Part shown: in pieces, positions 36,706 through 46,169 of the stretch
Position numbering within the stretch: position 1 is the stretch's first letter
Layout: each line of letters opens with the position of its first letter
Assembly (NCBI RefSeq): GCF_014385165.1
Contig: NZ_JACRTF010000001.1
Coordinates: 372,001 to 436,000, forward strand
DNA: 64,000 nt
Direction of reading: 5' to 3'
Source: Jilunia laotingensis
Lineage (GTDB): Bacteria > Bacteroidota > Bacteroidia > Bacteroidales > Bacteroidaceae
Notes under the pieces: generated by a model
Databases searched by the model: none
The model's input: only the letters and a program-made list of their open reading frames with translations
Told to the model about the DNA's origin: nothing
Position numbers and translations under genes: made by a program

Positions 36706-37872
36706 ATGAGTAATCAACGATACATGATGCGTGGTGTAAGCGCATCAAAAGAAGATGTGCATAACGCCATCAAAAACATTGACAAAGGTATATTCCCCCA
36801 AGCATTCTGCAAAATCATTCCCGATATCCTCGGAGGAGATCCGGAATATTGTAACATCATGCATGCCGACGGTGCCGGGACTAAATCTTCTCTGGCTTAT
36901 ATGTACTGGAAAGAGACCGGTGATCTTTCCGTGTGGAAAGGTATCGCTCAGGACGCACTGATTATGAATATTGACGACCTTCTCTGTGTAGGTGCTGTAG
37001 ACAACATTCTCGTATCATCCACCATAGGACGCAACAAGTTACTCATACCGGGTGAAGTCATCTCCGCCATTATCAACGGAACCGATGAATTGCTCGCTGA
37101 ACTCCGTGAAATGGGTGTAGGTGTATACGCCACAGGAGGCGAAACGGCAGATGTGGGCGACTTGGTTCGCACCATCATTGTAGACAGTACCGTCACCTGC
37201 CGCATGAAACGTGCGGACGTGATCGATAACGCTAATATCCGCCCGGGAGATGTGATAGTCGGACTTGCGTCTTATGGTCAGGCTACTTACGAGAAAGAAT
37301 ATAACGGTGGCATGGGCAGCAACGGGTTAACCTCGGCCCGCCATGATGTATTTTCCAAATACCTAGCTGAAAAATATCCGGAAAGTTACGATGCAGCCGT
37401 TCCGGAAGACCTTGTCTATTCCGGCAAGCTGAAACTGACAGACGAAGTGGAAGGCTCTCCTATCAATGCAGGGAAACTGGTTCTCTCTCCTACCCGCACC
37501 TATGCACCGGTAGTTAAGAAACTGCTGGACGCGTTGCGCCCCGAAATCCATGGCATGGTACATTGTTCAGGTGGCGCACAAACGAAAGTGCTGCATTTCG
37601 TAGATAAAGTTCGTGTCATAAAAGATAATCTTTTCCCCGTTCCTCCACTATTTAAAACAATTCAGGAGCAAAGCGGCACCGAGTGGATCGAGATGTACAA
37701 GGTATTCAACATGGGGCATCGCTTGGAAGTTTATCTCTCCCCCGCACATGCAGCGGAAGTGATTGCCATCAGTGAATCATTCGGTATCCCTGCTCAAATT
37801 GTAGGACGCATCGAAGAGAGTGATAAAAAAGAATTGATTATCAAAAGCGAATTCGGAGAATTCACTTATTAA
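36706..37872 (+). CDS. AIR synthase-related protein (PurM-like)
   Basis: 388 residues of the AIRS/PurM fold. The ATP-loop HADGAGTKSSLAY and the later GGETADVGDLVRT and NGLTSARHDVF identify the family, and HRLEVYLSP is in the C-terminal half. It lacks the exact length and some residues of the standard PurM, so annotate as PurM-related; it may nevertheless make aminoimidazole ribotide in purine synthesis. prfA follows after 51 bases. Confidence 0.82.
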   Translation: MSNQRYMMRGVSASKEDVHNAIKNIDKGIFPQAFCKIIPDILGGDPEYCNIMHADGAGTKSSLAYMYWKETGDLSVWKGIAQDALIMNIDDLLCVGAVDNILVSSTIGRNKLLIPGEVISAIINGTDELLAELREMGVGVYATGGETADVGDLVRTIIVDSTVTCRMKRADVIDNANIRPGDVIVGLASYGQATYEKEYNGGMGSNGLTSARHDVFSKYLAEKYPESYDAAVPEDLVYSGKLKLTDEVEGSPINAGKLVLSPTRTYAPVVKKLLDALRPEIHGMVHCSGGAQTKVLHFVDKVRVIKDNLFPVPPLFKTIQEQSGTEWIEMYKVFNMGHRLEVYLSPAHAAEVIAISESFGIPAQIVGRIEESDKKELIIKSEFGEFTY

Positions 37873-37923
37873 GCGAAAAGCGATGAGCGGAAAAGAGATT
37901 TTTCGCTCTTCACTAATTTATAT

Positions 37924-39027
37924 ATGAATAGTATACTAGAGAAATTAGACGGACTTGTAGCTCGTTTTGAGGAAGTATCCACCCTCATTACCGACCCGGC
38001 AGTGATTGCCGACCAAAAGCGTTATGTAAAACTGACCAAAGAATACAAAGACCTTGACGACTTGATGAAAGCTCGCAAGGAATACATGCAGACTTTGGCT
38101 AACATTGAGGAGGCAAAGGACATACTTGCCAATGAATCGGATGCCGACATGCGTGAGATGGCAAAGGAAGAGATGGATATAAGCCAGAACCGCTTACCTG
38201 AATTGGAAGAGGAAATCAAACTGCTGTTGGTTCCCACCGATCCGCAAGATAGCAAAAATGCCATTCTTGAGATTCGTGGCGGCACAGGCGGTGACGAAGC
38301 CGCCATTTTCGCTGGAGACCTTTTCCGCATGTATGCCAAATTCTGCGAATCGAAAGGTTGGAAGATGGAAGTATCGAGTGCCAATGAAGGAGCCGCCGGT
38401 GGTTATAAGGAAATAGTCTGTAGCATTACCGGAGACAATGTGTATGGAATCATGAAGTATGAATCGGGTGTACACCGCGTACAACGTGTGCCCGCCACAG
38501 AGACGCAAGGCCGCGTACATACTTCGGCCGCATCCGTAGCCGTCCTTCCGGAAGCTGAGGAATTTGACGTGGTTATCAACGAAGGAGAAATCAAATGGGA
38601 TACTTTCCGAAGCGGTGGTGCAGGTGGTCAGAACGTAAATAAGGTTGAATCGGGAGTCCGTCTGCGCTATATCTGGAAGAATCCCAATACCGGTGTATCG
38701 GAAGAGATTCTGATCGAGTGTACCGAAACCCGTGACCAGCCGAAAAACAAAGAACGTGCCTTGTCCCGCTTACGTACCTTTATTTACGACAAGGAACATC
38801 AGAAATATATCGACGACATCGCCTCCAAACGCAAAACGATGGTATCCACGGGCGACCGTTCGGCAAAGATTCGTACTTACAACTATCCGCAAGGACGAAT
38901 AACCGACCATCGCATTAACTATACCATCTACAACCTGGCTGCTTTTATGGATGGAGACATCCAGGAATGCATCGACAAGTTGACAGTAGCAGAGAATGCA
39001 GAACGTTTAAAAGAGAGCGAGCTGTAG
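37924..39027 (+). CDS. prfA: Peptide chain release factor 1
   Basis: 367 residues. The catalytic GGQ motif is at 234-236 in RSGGAGGQNVNKVE, and the stop-codon-reading tripeptide PAT is in RVPATETQGRVHTSAASVAV. It releases the nascent chain at UAA and UAG codons. The N-terminal coiled coil is normal. pyrF follows after 70 bases on the same strand. Confidence 0.96.
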   Translation: MNSILEKLDGLVARFEEVSTLITDPAVIADQKRYVKLTKEYKDLDDLMKARKEYMQTLANIEEAKDILANESDADMREMAKEEMDISQNRLPELEEEIKLLLVPTDPQDSKNAILEIRGGTGGDEAAIFAGDLFRMYAKFCESKGWKMEVSSANEGAAGGYKEIVCSITGDNVYGIMKYESGVHRVQRVPATETQGRVHTSAASVAVLPEAEEFDVVINEGEIKWDTFRSGGAGGQNVNKVESGVRLRYIWKNPNTGVSEEILIECTETRDQPKNKERALSRLRTFIYDKEHQKYIDDIASKRKTMVSTGDRSAKIRTYNYPQGRITDHRINYTIYNLAAFMDGDIQECIDKLTVAENAERLKESEL

Positions 39028-39097
39028 TGATTCGCATTTTGCAATAAATGAGTGAAACAGTAAATCCGAAAGTATAAAGACAATAACAAATATCAAT

Positions 39098-39928
39098 ATG
39101 AATAAGCAAGATTTATTTGAAAATATCAAACGTAAGAAATCTTTTCTTTGCGTTGGTCTCGACACTGATATAAAGAAAATACCGGAACATCTTCTCAATG
39201 AAGCTGATCCCATCTTTGCCTTCAACAAAGCAATCATCGATGCAACAGCCGATCTCTGTATCGCATACAAGCCTAATCTGGCTTTTTATGAAAGCATGGG
39301 CGTAAAAGGTTGGATCGCTTTCGAAAAGACAGTGAAATACATCAAAGACAACTATCCGGATCAGTTCATCATCGCCGATGCAAAGCGTGGAGACATCGGC
39401 AATACATCCGCGATGTACGCCCGCAGCTTTTTTGAGGAGATGGACATCGACTCTGTAACCGTGGCTCCTTACATGGGAGAAGACAGCGTGACTCCTTTTC
39501 TTACCTACGATGGAAAATGGGTAATCCTCCTGGCACTGACCAGTAACAAAGGCTCACATGATTTCCAGCTGACTGAGGATGCGAACGGGGAACGCTTGTT
39601 CGAAAAAGTGCTGCGCAAATCTCAAGAATGGGCAAGCGATGACCAGATGATGTACGTAGTAGGTGCCACCCAAGGACGTGCCTTTGAAGATATCCGTAAA
39701 ATTGTTCCGAACCACTTCCTGCTCGTTCCGGGCATCGGCGCACAAGGAGGTTCCCTCGAAGAAGTATGTAAATATGGCATGAATAGCACTTGCGGATTAA
39801 TTGTAAACTCTTCACGTGGAATCATCTATGCCGACAAAACTGAAAACTTTGCCCAGGCAGCCAGAAAAGCCGCTCAAGAAGTACAAGTTCAGATGGCAGA
39901 ACAGTTGAAGTCAGTGATTAACGATTAG
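39098..39928 (+). CDS. pyrF: Orotidine 5'-phosphate decarboxylase
   Basis: 276 residues, of the long class-2 type. The active-site D-x-K-x-x-D motif is DAKRGD at 94-99, with catalytic K96. It makes UMP from OMP in pyrimidine synthesis. Start at 39098 with [11 protein letters not shown]. The HD phosphohydrolase gene starts 6 bases after the stop. Confidence 0.95.
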   Translation: MNKQDLFENIKRKKSFLCVGLDTDIKKIPEHLLNEADPIFAFNKAIIDATADLCIAYKPNLAFYESMGVKGWIAFEKTVKYIKDNYPDQFIIADAKRGDIGNTSAMYARSFFEEMDIDSVTVAPYMGEDSVTPFLTYDGKWVILLALTSNKGSHDFQLTEDANGERLFEKVLRKSQEWASDDQMMYVVGATQGRAFEDIRKIVPNHFLLVPGIGAQGGSLEEVCKYGMNSTCGLIVNSSRGIIYADKTENFAQAARKAAQEVQVQMAEQLKSVIND

Positions 39929-39934
39929 TGATAA

Positions 39935-41170
39935 GTGACATACGAAAGAAAGATAATCAACGATCCGGTATTCGGATTTATCAACATACCCAAAGGATTG
40001 CTGTATGACATCATACGGCATCCCCTTTTGCAACGTTTGACACGCATCAAGCAGGTGGGGCTCTCGTCCGTAGTCTACCCCGGTGCCCAACATACCCGTT
40101 TTCAACACTCTTTGGGTGCTTTTTATCTGATGAGCGAAGCCATCACGCAGCTGGCAAGTAAAGGAAATTTCATCTTCGACAGCGAAGCGGAAGCGGTACA
40201 GGCCGCCATCTTGCTTCATGACATCGGCCACGGTCCATTTTCACATGTACTGGAAGATACGATTGTAAAAGGCATAACCCATGAAGAAATCTCGCTCATG
40301 TTAATGGAACGCATGAATAAAGAGATGAACGGACAGCTCAGCCTCGCCATCCAAATATTCAAAGACGAATACCCCAAACGTTTTCTTCATCAATTAGTCA
40401 GCGGACAGCTCGACATGGATCGTCTCGACTACCTGCGTCGCGACAGCTTCTATACCGGTGTATCGGAAGGTAACATCGGATCTGCCCGAATCATCAAAAT
40501 GCTTGATGTAGCAGATGACCATCTCGTGATTGAATCCAAAGGCATTTATTCCATAGAAAACTTTCTTACTGCCCGGCGTCTGATGTACTGGCAGGTCTAT
40601 CTGCATAAAACTTCGGTAGCCTACGAACGAATGCTCATCAGCACCCTGCTACGTGCTAAAGAACTGGCAAGCCGGGGAGTGGAATTATTTGCTTCACCCG
40701 CATTGCGTTTCTTTCTTTACAACAATATCGAGCCGGAAGAATTCCGTAATAATCCGGAATGCATCGAGAACTTCGTCCAACTGGATGACAACGATGTCTG
40801 GACAGCCCTCAAAGTCTGGTGCAACCACCCGGACAAGGTACTTTCCACACTCAGCACGGGAATGATCAACCGCAACATATTCAAAGTGGAAATCTCATCG
40901 GAGCCCTTTAGTGAAGAAAGAATAAACGAATTAACTTTGCAAATAAGCCAGCAGTTAGACATAACACTTTCCGAAGCGAGCTATTTTGTTTCTACCCCCA
41001 GCATCGAAAAAAACATGTATGACCCGGCAGACGACAGTATAGACATTATTTATAAGGACGGCACCATCAAAAACATAGCCGAAGCATCGGACATGCTCAA
41101 TATATCACTGCTATCCAAAAAGGTGAAAAAATACTATATCTGCTATCACCGTTTGCATAAGCAGACATAA
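39935..41170 (+). CDS. HD-domain phosphohydrolase, SAMHD1-like
   Basis: 411 residues from a GTG start. The metal-binding HD core is H58 in RFQHSLG, H95-D96 in LLHDIGHGPFSH, and the Asp in LDMDRLDYLRRD. This arrangement is of the dNTPase/SAMHD1 branch, so it may act on nucleotides, though substrate is unproved. It follows pyrF by 6 bases, in keeping with nucleotide housekeeping. Confidence 0.87.
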   Translation: MTYERKIINDPVFGFINIPKGLLYDIIRHPLLQRLTRIKQVGLSSVVYPGAQHTRFQHSLGAFYLMSEAITQLASKGNFIFDSEAEAVQAAILLHDIGHGPFSHVLEDTIVKGITHEEISLMLMERMNKEMNGQLSLAIQIFKDEYPKRFLHQLVSGQLDMDRLDYLRRDSFYTGVSEGNIGSARIIKMLDVADDHLVIESKGIYSIENFLTARRLMYWQVYLHKTSVAYERMLISTLLRAKELASRGVELFASPALRFFLYNNIEPEEFRNNPECIENFVQLDDNDVWTALKVWCNHPDKVLSTLSTGMINRNIFKVEISSEPFSEERINELTLQISQQLDITLSEASYFVSTPSIEKNMYDPADDSIDIIYKDGTIKNIAEASDMLNISLLSKKVKKYYICYHRLHKQT

Positions 41171-41291
41171 AATATTCAGTAAAGAGTAAGGAAATATAAA
41201 AAAAAAGTCCGTTATTTGTGCTTTGATAGAGTTATACCCTCTTTCAGACTGTTTAGAAACGGAAAAATCATATAATAACAGAGTAAAAAAC

Positions 41292-42341
41292 ATGGAGTTC
41301 TCGGCTAAGCAAATTGCAGCATTTATCCAGGGGGAGATTATAGGAGACGAAAACGCAACCGTCCATACATTCGCTAAAATAGAAGAAGGAATACCCGGAG
41401 CGATTTCATTCCTTTCTAATCCGAAATATACGCCTTATATATATGAAACTCAATCCAGCATCGTACTGGTAAATAAAGATTTCAAACCGGAACGTGAGGT
41501 AAAAGCCACTTTGATTAAAGTGGAGAATGCCTATGAAAGTCTGGCCAAACTGCTCAATCTTTACGAGATGAGCAAACCTAAAAAGCAAGGTATCGACTCA
41601 CTGGCATTTGTTTCCCCAAGTGCCACAATCGGTGAAAATGTATACATAGGTGCATTTGCTTATATCGGTGAAAACGCTGTCGTAGGCGACAACACGCTTA
41701 TTTATCCCCATACTTATATAGGTGACAATGTGAAAATAGGCTCTGCCTGCCTGCTTTATTCCAACGTAAACATCTACCATGATTGTCGTATTGGTAACGA
41801 ATGCATCATACACTCAGGTGCGGTAATCGGTGCCGACGGCTTTGGCTTTGCACCCACTCCGCAAGGATATGAAAAGATTCCCCAAATAGGGATTGTCATT
41901 CTGGAAGACAAAGTGGACATAGGAGCCAATACGTGTGTAGACCGTGCCACAATGGGCGCAACAATCGTTCATAGCGGCACCAAAATAGATAATCTGGTAC
42001 AAATAGCCCATAATGACGAAATAGGCTCTCATACCGTTATGGCCGCACAGGTGGGTATTGCCGGTTCGACCAAAGTAGGCGAATGGTGCATGTTTGGCGG
42101 ACAAGTCGGCATTGCCGGACATCTTCATATCGGTGATAAGGTAAACATTGGCGCGCAATCGGGCGTTCCCGGCAACATTAAAGCTGGTAAGCAACTGATA
42201 GGCACCCCTCCTATGGAAATAAAGCCTTATTTCAAATCTGCCACTGTCTATCGCAAACTTCCTGAAATGTATTTCGAGATGGAAGCCATGCGCAAAGAAC
42301 TGGCAGAACTAAAAGAGAAAATTAATAAAATAAATAAGTAA
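41292..42341 (+). CDS. lpxD: UDP-3-O-(3-hydroxyacyl)glucosamine N-acyltransferase
   Basis: 349 residues. An N-terminal uridine-binding domain (about 1-100) leads a left-handed beta-helix of hexapeptide repeats such as [14 protein letters not shown] and [14 protein letters not shown], then a C-terminal helical extension. It adds the second acyl chain to lipid A precursor, in the third step of the pathway. The start is set at 41292; a longer reading from 41223 is not supported. The lpxC-fabZ gene follows after 3 bases. Confidence 0.95.
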   Translation: MEFSAKQIAAFIQGEIIGDENATVHTFAKIEEGIPGAISFLSNPKYTPYIYETQSSIVLVNKDFKPEREVKATLIKVENAYESLAKLLNLYEMSKPKKQGIDSLAFVSPSATIGENVYIGAFAYIGENAVVGDNTLIYPHTYIGDNVKIGSACLLYSNVNIYHDCRIGNECIIHSGAVIGADGFGFAPTPQGYEKIPQIGIVILEDKVDIGANTCVDRATMGATIVHSGTKIDNLVQIAHNDEIGSHTVMAAQVGIAGSTKVGEWCMFGGQVGIAGHLHIGDKVNIGAQSGVPGNIKAGKQLIGTPPMEIKPYFKSATVYRKLPEMYFEMEAMRKELAELKEKINKINK

Positions 42342-42344
42342 CCA

Positions 42345-43730
42345 ATGCTGAAACAAAAAACTCTAAAGAATAGCTTTTCACTGAGAGGAAAAGGTCTTCA
42401 CACTGGTCTTGACCTTACTGTCACATTCAATCCGGCCCCCGAAAACCACGGATACAAGATACAGCGTATCGATTTGGAAGGACAACCCATCATCGATGCC
42501 GTAGCTGATAATGTGACAGAAACAACACGTGGTACTGTCCTGTCAAAGAACGGTGCAAAAGTAAGCACAGTAGAACATGGAATGGCAGCACTTTATGCCT
42601 TAGGCATCGATAACTGCCTCATTCAGGTAAATGGTCCTGAATTTCCCATACTGGATGGCAGTGCGCAATATTACGTACAAGAAATAGAGAAGGTCGGTAC
42701 TGAAGAGCAAAATGCCGTAAAAGACTTTTATATCATTAAATCGAAAATAGAATTTCGCGACGAAGAGACTGGATCATCCATCATCGTATTGCCGGATGAA
42801 AACTTCAGCTTGAATGTGTTGGTATCTTACGACTCTTCTATCATACCCAACCAATTCGCTACGCTGGAAGATATGGGCAAATTCAAAGATGAAGTAGCCG
42901 CCAGCCGAACCTTTGTATTCGTACGTGAAATAGAACCACTGCTCTCTGCCGGATTGATCAAAGGAGGTGACCTTGACAATGCTATCGTCATTTACGAACG
43001 CAAAATGTCACAGGAGAACTACGATAAACTGGCTGATGTAATGGGCGTTCCTCACATGGATGCCAACCAATTGGGTTACATCAACCACAAACCGTTGGTT
43101 TGGCCGAATGAATGTGCCCGCCACAAACTTCTGGACGTAATCGGAGATCTTGCCTTAATTGGCAAACCGATCAAAGGACGTATCATTGCTACACGCCCGG
43201 GACACACCATTAATAACAAGTTTGCCCGTCAGATGCGTAAGGAAATCCGTTTACATGAAATTCAGGCTCCGATATATAACTGCAATGAAGCACCGATCAT
43301 GGATGTTAATCGCATTCGTGAGTTGCTTCCTCACCGTTATCCATTCCAACTGGTGGACAAAGTGATCGAGATCGGTGCCAATTATATTGTAGGCATAAAA
43401 AATGTCACTTCCAACGAACCTTACTTTCAAGGACATTTCCCCGATGAACCGGTGATGCCGGGAGTACTTCAAGTAGAAGCCATGGCGCAAGTAGGCGGTC
43501 TGTTGGTACTTAATTCGGTTGATGAACCGGAACGTTATTCTACTTATTTCATGAAGATTGACGGTGTGAAATTCCGCCAGAAGGTCGTACCGGGAGATAC
43601 ACTCATTTTCCGTGTAGAGATGATGGCACCGATCCGCCGGGGAATCTCTACCATGAAAGGATATGTGTTCGTAGGCGAAAAAGTAGTATGTGAAGCTGAA
43701 TTCATGGCTCAAATAGTAAAAAACAAATAA
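42345..43730 (+). CDS. lpxC-fabZ: Bifunctional UDP-3-O-acyl-GlcNAc deacetylase / 3-hydroxyacyl-ACP dehydratase
   Basis: 461 residues with two enzymes fused. The N-terminal LpxC half has the zinc ligands H78 (STVEHGMAAL), H260 and D264 (NECARHKLLDVIGD) and the catalytic H287 (RPGHTINNKFA). The FabZ half (about 318-461) has the catalytic H364 and E378 in QGHFPDEPVMPGVLQVEAMA. The fusion joins the committed step of lipid A synthesis to the enzyme that consumes the same 3-hydroxyacyl-ACP pool, and is known in Bacteroidota. It lies in an lpxD-lpxC/fabZ-lpxA operon. Confidence 0.96.
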   Translation: MLKQKTLKNSFSLRGKGLHTGLDLTVTFNPAPENHGYKIQRIDLEGQPIIDAVADNVTETTRGTVLSKNGAKVSTVEHGMAALYALGIDNCLIQVNGPEFPILDGSAQYYVQEIEKVGTEEQNAVKDFYIIKSKIEFRDEETGSSIIVLPDENFSLNVLVSYDSSIIPNQFATLEDMGKFKDEVAASRTFVFVREIEPLLSAGLIKGGDLDNAIVIYERKMSQENYDKLADVMGVPHMDANQLGYINHKPLVWPNECARHKLLDVIGDLALIGKPIKGRIIATRPGHTINNKFARQMRKEIRLHEIQAPIYNCNEAPIMDVNRIRELLPHRYPFQLVDKVIEIGANYIVGIKNVTSNEPYFQGHFPDEPVMPGVLQVEAMAQVGGLLVLNSVDEPERYSTYFMKIDGVKFRQKVVPGDTLIFRVEMMAPIRRGISTMKGYVFVGEKVVCEAEFMAQIVKNK

Positions 43731-43737
43731 ATCAATT

Positions 43738-44505
43738 ATGATAAGTCCCTTAGCGTACATCCATCCCGAAGCCCAAATCGGGGAAAACGTAGAGATTGGT
43801 CCTTTCGTTTACATCGACAAGAATGTAGTGATCGGCGATAATAACAAGATCATGCCTAACGCAAATATCTTGTATGGTTCAAGGATCGGTAACGGAAATA
43901 CCATTTTTCCGGGTGCCGTTATAGGAGCCATCCCACAAGATCTTAAATTCCGCGGTGAAGAAAGCACAGCCGAAATAGGCGATAACAACCTTATCCGCGA
44001 GAATGTAACGATCAATCGAGGCACGGCAGCCAAAGGCAGAACGATCGTCGGCAACAATAACCTTTTGATGGAGAGTGTACATGTGGCTCACGATGCTTTA
44101 ATCGGCAACGGCTGTATCATCGGCAACTCTACCAAAATGGCAGGAGAGATTATTATCGATGACAATGCCATTATCAGTGCCAATGTGTTAATGCATCAAT
44201 TTTGCCGTGTAGGAGGATACGTGATGATTCAAGGCGGAAGCCGTTTCAGCAAAGATATCCCACCTTATATAATAGCCGGACGCGAACCGATCACATACAG
44301 CGGAATCAATATTATCGGCCTTCGCCGCCGGGGATTCAGTAACGAAGTAATTGAGAATATACACAATGCTTATCGCATCATTTACCAAAGTGGATTAAAT
44401 ATCTCGGACGCACTGGTGAAGGTGGAAACTGAAGTAGCGATGAGTCCTGAAATCGAGTATATTATTAGTTTTATTCGTAACTCTGAACGAGGTATTATTA
44501 AGTAA
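43738..44505 (+). CDS. lpxA: UDP-N-acetylglucosamine acyltransferase
   Basis: 255 residues of hexapeptide-repeat beta-helix (PEAQIGENVEIGPFVYID, IGDNNKIMPNANI) with the typical LMESVHVAHDALIGN active-site region including the catalytic His in VAHD. It adds the first 3-hydroxyacyl chain to UDP-GlcNAc in lipid A synthesis. It begins 7 bases after lpxC-fabZ. Confidence 0.95.
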   Translation: MISPLAYIHPEAQIGENVEIGPFVYIDKNVVIGDNNKIMPNANILYGSRIGNGNTIFPGAVIGAIPQDLKFRGEESTAEIGDNNLIRENVTINRGTAAKGRTIVGNNNLLMESVHVAHDALIGNGCIIGNSTKMAGEIIIDDNAIISANVLMHQFCRVGGYVMIQGGSRFSKDIPPYIIAGREPITYSGINIIGLRRRGFSNEVIENIHNAYRIIYQSGLNISDALVKVETEVAMSPEIEYIISFIRNSERGIIK

Positions 44506-44524
44506 ACTATAACTCTAAAACATT

Positions 44525-45088
44525 ATGATATTCAGATTTACCATTATATCTGATGAAGTGGACGATTTCGTCAGAGAAATACAGGTTGATCCCGATGCAA
44601 CCTTTTTCGACTTACATGAGGCCATACTGAAATCGACGGGTTACTCAAATGACCAAATGACATCATTCTTCATCTGTGACGATGACTGGGAAAAAGAAAA
44701 GGAAATCACGTTGGAGGAGATGGATGATAATCCTGAAATGGACAGTTGGGTAATGAAAGATACTATGCTCAGCGAACTGATCGAAGACGAAAAGCAGAAA
44801 ATGCTCTATGTATTTGATTACATGACGGAACGCTGCTTCTTTATCGAACTCACCGAAATCATCACCGGTAAAGATATGAAAGGTGCCAAATGTACCAAAA
44901 AATCAGGAGAAGCTCCCAAGCAGTCAATTGATTTCGAAGAAATGGCTGCAACAGGTGGTTCGCTCGACCTGGATGAGAATTTCTACGGTGATCAAGACTT
45001 CGACTTGGAAGACTTTGATGCCGATGGATTTGATTTGGGTGGAGGAAATGGCACCGATGCCTCAGGATTTGAAGAAGAAAAATATTAA
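44525..45088 (+). CDS. pRiA4b ORF-3-like / IS1096 TnpR-family protein
   Basis: 187 residues. The first part (FRFTIISDEVDDFVREIQVD through LEEMDDNPEM) matches the plasmid pRiA4b ORF-3 family, named after passenger genes of IS1096, but no transposase is nearby and the gene looks resident. The last 60 residues are highly acidic and glycine-rich (DEN, GDQDFDLEDFDADGFD). Function is unknown. It follows lpxA by 19 bases and may belong to that transcript. Confidence 0.82.
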   Translation: MIFRFTIISDEVDDFVREIQVDPDATFFDLHEAILKSTGYSNDQMTSFFICDDDWEKEKEITLEEMDDNPEMDSWVMKDTMLSELIEDEKQKMLYVFDYMTERCFFIELTEIITGKDMKGAKCTKKSGEAPKQSIDFEEMAATGGSLDLDENFYGDQDFDLEDFDADGFDLGGGNGTDASGFEEEKY

Positions 45089-45254
45089 AAAGGAAAAATG
45101 AAGAATTAAGAATGAAGAATGATAAGCTAAGTGCAATAAATAAGAATATGGAACTCACTTATTATTCTTCATTCTTGAATCCAATCTTATCTCTTAATTT
45201 TTCACTCTTAGTTCTCCTTGCTTAATTCTTCACTCTTAATTCTTAATCCCCCAA
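45089..45254. repeat. AT-rich palindromic spacer between ORF-3-like gene and miaA
   Basis: AGAATGAAGAATGATAAG (45109-45126) matches inverted CTTATTATTCTTCATTCT (45158-45175) with one mismatch, and TTCACTCTTA-type repeats follow. Similar spacers occur before the menaquinone methyltransferase gene. Confidence 0.5.
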
Positions 45255-46169
45255 ATGTCTGCCCTTATTGTCCTTATAGGTCCTACCGGAGTTGGAAAAA
45301 CAGAACTTAGCCTACGGATTGCAGAATATTTCCGTACAAGTATCGTTTCAGCCGATTCCAGACAACTCTATGCCGATCTTAAAATAGGAACTGCGGCTCC
45401 TACTCCTGAGCAGTTAAATCGCGTACCACATCATCTGGTAGGTACACTGAAGCTCACAGATTATTACAGTGCAGCCCGCTACGAAGAAGAAGCACTCGGT
45501 ATCATTGAAAAACTGTTTGAACAACATGAAACAGTCGTCCTTACGGGAGGTTCGATGATGTATATCGATGCTATATGCAAAGGGATCGATAATATCCCTA
45601 CGATAGATGCCGAAACTCGGGAAATGATGCTGCAAAGATATGAATCGGAAGGTTTGGAAACACTTTGCTCGGAACTTAAACTATTAGATCCGGAATATTA
45701 CAAAATAGTAGATTTAAAAAATCCAAAGCGTGTCATTCATGCACTTGAAATTTGCTACATGACGGGAAAAACATACACTTCATTCCGCACGCAGAAAAAG
45801 AAAGATCGATCTTTCCATATTATCAAAATAGGGCTAACACGTGATCGGAATGAGCTTTATGAGCGTATCAATCATCGTGTGGACGTAATGATGGATGAAG
45901 GACTTCTTGAAGAAGCAAGAGCTGTTTATCCTTACCGAACACTTAATTCGCTTAATACCGTTGGTTACAAAGAACTGTTCAATTACCTGGACGGAAGCTG
46001 GGAACTGCCATTCGCTATTGAAAAGATCAAGCAAAATTCACGTATTTATTCTCGCAAACAGATGACATGGTTCAAGCGAGATGAAGAAATACACTGGTTT
46101 CATCCGGATCAGGAAACAGAAATTATCGAGTATTGTAAAGAACAGTTAAGCTCCATCAAAACAGCATGA
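45255..46169 (+). CDS. miaA: tRNA dimethylallyltransferase
   Basis: 304 residues. P-loop [13 protein letters not shown] at the N-terminus, the [16 protein letters not shown] substrate motif and [18 protein letters not shown]. It puts an isopentenyl group on A37 of tRNAs reading codons that begin with U. Its stop codon overlaps the next start by 4 bases (ATGA). Confidence 0.95.
   Translation: MSALIVLIGPTGVGKTELSLRIAEYFRTSIVSADSRQLYADLKIGTAAPTPEQLNRVPHHLVGTLKLTDYYSAARYEEEALGIIEKLFEQHETVVLTGGSMMYIDAICKGIDNIPTIDAETREMMLQRYESEGLETLCSELKLLDPEYYKIVDLKNPKRVIHALEICYMTGKTYTSFRTQKKKDRSFHIIKIGLTRDRNELYERINHRVDVMMDEGLLEEARAVYPYRTLNSLNTVGYKELFNYLDGSWELPFAIEKIKQNSRIYSRKQMTWFKRDEEIHWFHPDQETEIIEYCKEQLSSIKTA

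Noticed and set aside
41223..41291. Longer start for lpxD
   Set aside because: The extra 23 residues do not resemble LpxD, and the ATG at 41292 gives the usual N-terminus.
44525..45088. Insertion sequence suggested by the IS1096 passenger-type name
   Set aside because: No transposase, terminal inverted repeats or target duplications were seen; the family name is historical and the gene looks resident.
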